Below are positions 6,565 through 10,768 of a stretch of DNA of 10,768 nucleotides, piece after piece. Source of the DNA: Balneolales bacterium (GTDB lineage: Bacteria > Bacteroidota > Rhodothermia > Balneolales > Natronogracilivirgulaceae); NCBI GenBank assembly GCA_007133995.1, contig SLLP01000142.1:1-10768 (forward strand), in the 5' to 3' direction. Under the pieces are notes generated by a model, which was not told the origin of the DNA, did not search any database, and saw only the letters and a list, made by a program, of their open reading frames with translations. A program made the position numbers and the translations under genes. The first letter of the stretch is position 1, and each line of letters starts with the position of its first letter.

Positions 6565-7326
6565 TTACAAAAAATCGGGGTTCATGTTGTAGAAGTCAGA
6601 TAGAACTTTTTCCACCTCCGGCCAGTCGCTGCGGATGCGATCGGGGCGCTCCAGCCAGGTTTCCGTCATCACAGCAAAAAACTCATGAATATTGGTTGCT
6701 GCATAGTCATCAATCCGCACCGGTCGCCCCCTTTCCAGTCTATCCAGCAGTTTCTGGTAGGATGACTTCAAAACAGAAGCCATTCCCGGTTCACCTGTTT
6801 TTTGTTGCCAGGAAAAGCTCTCCATGGTTGCACCCCACTCATAATCAAGCTGATGGGCGCACTCGTGGAAAACAATATTGGCTCCGTCGCGTGGGTGCCG
6901 AAGGTCGTAGACTACTTCATCCCAGGAGAAAACCAGGACTCCCTGATCCCAGGATTCTCCGCTTCTGCTTTCCACACCTTCGGAAACAACCCCATCAACA
7001 CCCGACTCACGATAGGGTGCCCTGTATTCCGAGGGGTAGACCAATACGGATCGGAGATAGGGGTAGAGATCGGAAACATCACCCATCAGCGGTATGCAGG
7101 CAAGCGCTGCAATTAGCAGATTTTTCTCCTCGTCCAGCTCCAGCCCAGCACAACCCTCAAAACTCTTCTCCTCCATGAAGTAACGTACTTTTGACTCAAA
7201 CTTTTCTCGCTGATATGAATCCATTTTTTTGTATTGGATTACATTATCGGAAAGAATACTTTTCCATTGATCAGGAAAAGGAATCCGATCCAGTTTTTTT
7301 CGTCGCCAATTCCGAAGCAGGCTCAT
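6565..7326 (-). CDS. MtfA-like M90-family zinc metallopeptidase
   Basis: The product is 253 residues, close to the 265 of E. coli MtfA. The gluzincin-type zinc site is present: HECAHQLD (154-161) supplies H154, catalytic E155 and H158, and the third ligand is probably E215 in NIHEFFAVMTE (212-222). The spacing of 57 residues from H158 is close to that in E. coli MtfA. Other family features are VLVYPSEY (94-101) and ESWDQGVLVFSWDEV (124-138). There is no signal peptide, so it should be cytosolic. In E. coli MtfA binds the glucose repressor Mlc and links to the phosphotransferase system. No such genes are seen here, and relatives outside gammaproteobacteria have no known partner, so only the peptidase call is secure. 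The ATG at 7326 has no Shine-Dalgarno sequence; the MSLLRNWRRKK start is typical of the family. Confidence 0.88.
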   Translation of the reverse strand: MSLLRNWRRKKLDRIPFPDQWKSILSDNVIQYKKMDSYQREKFESKVRYFMEEKSFEGCAGLELDEEKNLLIAALACIPLMGDVSDLYPYLRSVLVYPSEYRAPYRESGVDGVVSEGVESRSGESWDQGVLVFSWDEVVYDLRHPRDGANIVFHECAHQLDYEWGATMESFSWQQKTGEPGMASVLKSSYQKLLDRLERGRPVRIDDYAATNIHEFFAVMTETWLERPDRIRSDWPEVEKVLSDFYNMNPDFL

Positions 7327-7430
7327 AATAGATTTGTGTCAACATACCCGGTAAACACATTCCCCAGCTTTATCATGGTACTCCGGTCCGTCCACACCCA
7401 TAGTCTTGTTCTGATTATTTCTTGTCCTGT

Positions 7431-8360
7431 TTATGCGTATGATTTGGTGACGGAGTAATTTTGATGCTGTACCGCGGCAATTTTACGATGCCGGTCAAAA
7501 TAAAAATCAAGACGTCCCAGTACAACTCCGGCAAAACCGACTTGTGATACCCATGTTCTGTGGCCGTCAGGCTTCTCAAACAGTTCCGGCTCCGGCATCA
7601 GGGTGTGGGTGTGTCCGCCGATAATGAGATCAATACCGTCAACCTGCCCGGCCACCACGCGATCGCTGACGCGATTGTCATTGTAGCGGTAACCAATATG
7701 ACTCAGGCAAATGATCATATCGCATCGATGATATTCTCTAAGGTGCACTGTGGTTTCGGCAGCGACCTCGACCGGATCCAGATAGGTGACTCCACGGTGC
7801 AAATGTGGCAGTACCAGATTCTCAAATGCCACTCCAAGTCCGAAGATACCGATCTTCACACCGGCAACCTGGCGTATCAGGAATTTTTGGACGCGCAATC
7901 CCATTTGTGTGGTACCGAAATCATAGTTTGTAGATACAAACGGAAAACCGGCCTTGCTCATCACATCTTCAAATCCACGCACACCGTTGTCAAACTCGTG
8001 ATTCCCGATGGTTGCCGCATCATAGCCCATCCTGGACATTACCTCAAAATCAAGTGCTCCGTTGAACTTGTTGAAATAGGGTGTTCCCTGAAACACATCT
8101 CCGGCATCCAGCAACAGACTGTCTGGATTCTCAGCCCGCAGCTGTCTGATCAGTGTCGCCCTGCGTGCCACTCCTCCCATCCCCGCATATCTTGGTGCGT
8201 TTTCAGGGAAAGGTTCGATTCTCGCATGGGTATCATTGGTATGAAGAATGGTGACCCGGGGACCGGTATTGCCAAGCGCACTGCCAAAAGGGACAATGCC
8301 ACCAAGGCTCATCCCGGCACCAAGTATGGCTGTGTTATGTAAAAACGTTCGTCGGTTCAT
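7431..8360 (-). CDS. Tat-exported metallophosphatase (5'-nucleotidase catalytic domain only)
   Basis: The product is 309 residues and holds only the N-terminal catalytic domain of the UshA/5'-nucleotidase family, which hydrolyses nucleotides and related phosphate esters with two metal ions. The signature motifs are complete: HTNDTH (40-45) gives D43 and H45, LLDAGD (83-88) gives D88, GNHEFD (119-124) gives N120 and catalytic H121, SHIGY (220-224) gives H221, and GGHTHT (248-253) gives H250 and H252. The N-terminus MNRRTFLHN, followed by a hydrophobic stretch, is a twin-arginine signal, so export in folded state is likely. The substrate-binding C-terminal domain is absent here but is encoded by the gene just upstream in transcription order, only 6 bases away. 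Translation is probably coupled; no Shine-Dalgarno sequence is seen. The real substrate may be a nucleotide, sugar nucleotide or other phosphate ester. Confidence 0.92.
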   Translation of the reverse strand: MNRRTFLHNTAILGAGMSLGGIVPFGSALGNTGPRVTILHTNDTHARIEPFPENAPRYAGMGGVARRATLIRQLRAENPDSLLLDAGDVFQGTPYFNKFNGALDFEVMSRMGYDAATIGNHEFDNGVRGFEDVMSKAGFPFVSTNYDFGTTQMGLRVQKFLIRQVAGVKIGIFGLGVAFENLVLPHLHRGVTYLDPVEVAAETTVHLREYHRCDMIICLSHIGYRYNDNRVSDRVVAGQVDGIDLIIGGHTHTLMPEPELFEKPDGHRTWVSQVGFAGVVLGRLDFYFDRHRKIAAVQHQNYSVTKSYA

Positions 8361-8366
8361 ATTTTG

Positions 8367-9110
8367 TCAGTTTCGAATGCGCTGGTCAATGTAAGGTGCT
8401 ATGGTTTCGCGTACGTTCAGATATTCAATGATGGCATTACGGATTAAAACATCAATATTGCGTCTTTCAAGGGGCTCCCAAAGTGTGGGAGCATCTCCGC
8501 CGCCATCCGCCATCCAGTTGTTGGTTGCCACCCAGTAATGGCGGTCGGGATGCACACTGAGCGAGTCCACCAGAATATCACGCGCTTTGCCGTCCACTAT
8601 ACGAAAACGGATGCCACTAACCGCTTCGCCATTCACAGATGCCAGTTCATCGGCAATTTGCTTGAGCTGCTCCCCGGTGAAGCGAAGCACAGCGATATAA
8701 TTTTCGAACGGCATGAGCTCATAGATGTGTCCGACGGTTATCTTTCCTTCTGGTAAAGGCACACGAAGGCCTCCGTTGTTCATCACACTCACATCTACCC
8801 GCTTGCCCATCCCGGCGGTCGCACGGTAACGCACGATGTCTGCCGCCAAATTCCCAAGCGCTCCTTCCGGTTTTCCACGCTCAAAAGCCCCTTCACTGAT
8901 GGTGATCACCCGGTTCATCGTCCGGGCCATGCTCCGGACATAGGGCGCAATGTACTCGCTAATGTCTTCATCATCTTCTAAGGTGCCGTCAATGTCATAG
9001 TAGATATGCGCTTCATCAGCCGGTGTGTAATCGTAAACTTGCTCTGTTGTGCCGCAGTGGGTAAGAATAAGTAAAGCGGCAAAAAACAGCGTCAATTTAA
9101 ATCTATTCAT
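8367..9110 (-). CDS. Lipoprotein with 5'-nucleotidase C-terminal domain
   Basis: The product is 247 residues. The start at 9110 gives a lipoprotein signal: MNRFK, a hydrophobic core, and lipobox LTHC with C19 as the lipidated residue. A GTG at 9140 would add 10 residues and spoil this, so it is not preferred. The rest is the 5'-nucleotidase C-terminal domain that binds the nucleoside part of the substrate: GALGNLAADIVR (83-94), MNNGGLRVPLPEGKITVGH (110-128), MPFENYIAVLR (133-143) and, nearer the end, TNNWMADGGGDAP. It has no catalytic metal site of its own. The catalytic half follows 6 bases downstream. Split nucleotidase pairs in this gene order are known from Bacteroidota. The protein should be anchored in the outer or inner membrane facing the periplasm or outside; which of these is not shown. 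Confidence 0.9.
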   Translation of the reverse strand: MNRFKLTLFFAALLILTHCGTTEQVYDYTPADEAHIYYDIDGTLEDDEDISEYIAPYVRSMARTMNRVITISEGAFERGKPEGALGNLAADIVRYRATAGMGKRVDVSVMNNGGLRVPLPEGKITVGHIYELMPFENYIAVLRFTGEQLKQIADELASVNGEAVSGIRFRIVDGKARDILVDSLSVHPDRHYWVATNNWMADGGGDAPTLWEPLERRNIDVLIRNAIIEYLNVRETIAPYIDQRIRN

Positions 9111-9123
9111 TTCAATGGTTTTT

Positions 9124-9144
9124 CTGGTTACCAGGTACACTGGT
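9124..9144. repeat. Three-armed inverted repeat (CTGGT-T-ACCAG-GTACA-CTGGT)
   Basis: Arms CTGGT (9124-9128), ACCAG (9130-9134) and CTGGT (9140-9144) let the middle arm pair with either outer arm. It lies 14-34 bases before the start of the lipoprotein gene on the minus strand. It could be an operator, a short leader hairpin, or chance; the arms are only 5 bases long. Confidence 0.3.
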
Positions 9145-9172
9145 CATAAAAGACAGGGGCGGGCGAGACAGA

Positions 9173-10105
9173 TCAGCGGTTTCGCATCCTGTCGAAAAGC
9201 ATCTGCTGAAATGTTATTCTCTGGTAATCACCGGGTATCTGGAAACGTGACACGGGAATACTTTCCGGGGTAATATCATTCATTTTTATTACTTCGGCTA
9301 GTTCGCCGCGAATCCAGTGTTCCGCCTGTACAGGCAGCTTATCATCGATAAACCACTGCTCCGCCGGCAGTCCGGATAGTGACAGCTGACGCGTCAGCCA
9401 TCGTTCAGAAAGCACTCCCCAGGATACCGATAGCTCATCCGTAACCCATATGTGCCATTCGGAATCACTGTTATCCTGCTTCACAATCCATTTTCTTGCT
9501 CTGAAATTTTCAATTGTCTTTCGTTCATTGGTTTGCTGAAATGTCACCTCCGGTTCAGCCGGCTGCTCTTCGGCGGTGCGCCCCCTCATGGTTTCCAGCA
9601 TCCCTATCATCTTCTGCAACTCCTGCTTGTTCATGATGACCGCCTTCCGATCGGATGTGAGAAAAACAAAATCTTCTCTCTGCTGACGAATCAGTATCCC
9701 TTCCGCCCGTATATTCCCCAATATTTCAACGGACTCCCCTTCGGACTGTACCATGAGGATATAATCGGGATGAATGATCAGCGGAGTGCTCGACACCCAG
9801 TACTCGCTACCGTCAGCGCGTATGGTATATCTGCTGATGGTGATGCTGCCTTCGAATGGCGGACCAACCACGGTCTCAGAGTACCTCTCTTCTGATTGAT
9901 GGTCGCGGGCAGAGGATTCTGACTCGGATGTTGGAACGGCAGTTGACCAGGCCGGTGTCGACAAGATGAAAGCCGACAGTATGCCGATAATAACCAATGA
10001 ACCTGCGAGCAATCCATTCCGTGAGTTGAGAATGGAAGGACAGGTATGTTTCGCTGCCCCGCTCCCGGCGGACAGACAAGTGAGGGATCTGGAGTGGTCG
10101 TTCAT
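9173..10105 (-). CDS. Membrane-anchored or exported protein, DUF4412-like
   Basis: The product is 310 residues. After about 30 hydrophilic residues comes a hydrophobic segment (31-50) followed by PAWSTA, which could be an uncleaved anchor or a late signal peptide. Residues 56-80 are polar and low in complexity. The rest (81-310) is globular and resembles DUF4412: a beta-rich start (FEGSITISRYTIR, 84-96), a D-R-K-A-V-I-M-N-K segment followed by a methionine-rich helix (152-173), and then FRARKWIVKQ (201-210) and HIWVTDELSVSWG (218-230). DUF4412 proteins have no known function and are thought to act outside the cytoplasm. The start is supported by TGATG (10107-10103), where the mnmA stop shares a base with the ATG. 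That coupling says nothing about a shared role with tRNA modification. I rate the family match as moderate and the membrane targeting as good. Confidence 0.7.
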   Translation of the reverse strand: MNDHSRSLTCLSAGSGAAKHTCPSILNSRNGLLAGSLVIIGILSAFILSTPAWSTAVPTSESESSARDHQSEERYSETVVGPPFEGSITISRYTIRADGSEYWVSSTPLIIHPDYILMVQSEGESVEILGNIRAEGILIRQQREDFVFLTSDRKAVIMNKQELQKMIGMLETMRGRTAEEQPAEPEVTFQQTNERKTIENFRARKWIVKQDNSDSEWHIWVTDELSVSWGVLSERWLTRQLSLSGLPAEQWFIDDKLPVQAEHWIRGELAEVIKMNDITPESIPVSRFQIPGDYQRITFQQMLFDRMRNR

Positions 10106-10768
10106 CAGGATGAGATTATGTGATCAAAAAGTGGTTCGGTTGCCTTGAGGATCCATCCTCCGGTGAGAACATCGTCTCCTTCGTATGCGACCAGCGCCTG
10201 TCCGGGAGTGATGGCTGTTCTGCCTTCCGGAAAGCGAACCTGGAATTCATCGTCACCTGTCTGGGTCAGGAAGCCTGGCTCTCCGGTATCATTGTACCGG
10301 ATTGCCGCATTCACCGGCATCTCCTTTTCCGTAATTCGTTCATATTTTCCCATGACAATATTTCGTGCTATTGCCGTGGTGTTTACAAGGTCGGTCTCTT
10401 CTCCTACCGTGATGGTATTGGTTTCGGGATCAATATGCGTCACATAAACCGGCTTGCCCATGGCAAGATGGAGTCCTCGGCGCTGACCGATGGTGTAGAA
10501 CGGATATCCCCTGTGTTTTCCCACGACATGACCGTCGCGATCCACAAAGAGTCCTCCTTCCACCTTTTCCTGCAATCCTTCCACCCGTTCGCGCAGGAAC
10601 CGCCGATAGTCGTTATCCGGTACAAAGCAGATCTCGTAGGAATCTTTCTTGTTGGCAACATTGAAAAGTTCAAAATCGGTGGCAAACTGCCTGATTTCCG
10701 ACTTGTGGTAACCGCCCAGCGGGAAACGGGTGCGGGCAAGGTGTTTCTGCTCCACACCCCACAGGGCA
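10105..10768 (-). CDS. mnmA: tRNA-specific 2-thiouridylase MnmA (partial, N-terminus missing)
   Basis: The frame is open to the right edge, so only about the last 220 residues are present; codons are complete from 10767. MnmA adds sulfur to position 2 of the wobble uridine in tRNAs for Lys, Glu and Gln, using ATP and a persulfide relay. The visible part starts at ALWGVEQKHLARTRFPLG, the end of the ATP-binding domain. DSYEICFVPD follows and contains the second catalytic cysteine (C199 in E. coli). The central domain then has KHRGYPFYTIGQRRGL, and the C-terminal beta-barrel ends with the GGxxL-type stretch GGWILKA. The N-terminal PP-loop (SGGxDS) and first catalytic cysteine lie outside the window. 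A GTG near 10755 is not the start, because conserved sequence continues upstream of it. The stop overlaps the next gene as TGATG. Confidence 0.95.
   Translation of the reverse strand, partial: ALWGVEQKHLARTRFPLGGYHKSEIRQFATDFELFNVANKKDSYEICFVPDNDYRRFLRERVEGLQEKVEGGLFVDRDGHVVGKHRGYPFYTIGQRRGLHLAMGKPVYVTHIDPETNTITVGEETDLVNTTAIARNIVMGKYERITEKEMPVNAAIRYNDTGEPGFLTQTGDDEFQVRFPEGRTAITPGQALVAYEGDDVLTGGWILKATEPLFDHIISS

Noticed and set aside
6486..7178. A 230-codon open frame on the plus strand opposite the MtfA-like peptidase
   Set aside because: It is rich in Pro, Arg and His with no domain, and antisense to a clear zinc peptidase, so it is a shadow frame.
7560..8342. A 260-codon open frame on the plus strand opposite the metallophosphatase
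   Set aside because: It is fully antisense to a gene with complete catalytic motifs, and its translation shows no recognisable domain, so it is a shadow frame.
7431..9110. The split nucleotidase as a frameshifted or sequencing-broken single gene
   Set aside because: The C-terminal domain is encoded before the catalytic domain, and each gene has its own export signal, so a single frameshift cannot explain it.
1..10768. A new defence, CRISPR, phage or mobile genetic system
   Set aside because: All sizeable coding regions belong to recognisable housekeeping or envelope families, and I found no array of repeats, integrase, transposase or attachment-like repeats.

Overview
This looks like an ordinary chromosomal stretch from a bacterium of the Bacteroidota/Balneolota group, perhaps Balneolales. 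The pointers are a GWxTD-domain protein next to pdxA, an FtsE-type ATPase with no FtsX beside it, a 5'-nucleotidase split into two genes, a near absence of Shine-Dalgarno sequences, and one promoter (668-699, minus strand) that fits the Bacteroidota form TTTG-N20-TAnnTTTG. The genus-level placement is inference. I see no mobile element, CRISPR array, tRNA or rRNA, and no convincing new defence or biosynthetic system.

Layout. Bases 1-612 (minus) hold the N-terminal two thirds or so of a renalase-like FAD oxidoreductase that runs off the left edge. A divergent 221-base intergenic region follows, with its promoter and the promoter/operator of a Fur-family regulator (834-1265, plus). Behind the regulator lies a small histidine-rich MerC-like membrane protein (1321-1788). 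Together they look like a metal-responsive pair.

Next come four plus-strand genes with overlapping or nearly touching ends (1888-5914): a secreted GWxTD-domain protein, pdxA of vitamin B6 synthesis, a class I SAM-dependent methyltransferase, and an FtsE-like ABC ATPase. They are probably one transcript. A 129-base convergent gap (5915-6043) separates them from the minus-strand genes.

The right half is all minus strand. Read in transcription order it holds the C-terminal part of mnmA (tRNA 2-thiouridylase, cut by the right edge), a membrane-anchored or exported DUF4412-like protein coupled to it by a TGATG overlap, a lipoprotein carrying only the 5'-nucleotidase C-terminal domain, a Tat-signal metallophosphatase carrying only the catalytic domain, an MtfA-like M90 metallopeptidase, and a DoxX-family membrane protein. 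The two nucleotidase halves sit 6 bases apart and presumably act together outside the cytoplasm.

The points most worth a second look are the palindrome inside the promoter of the Fur-family gene, which may be leaderless, and the split nucleotidase with its reversed domain order and two different export signals.
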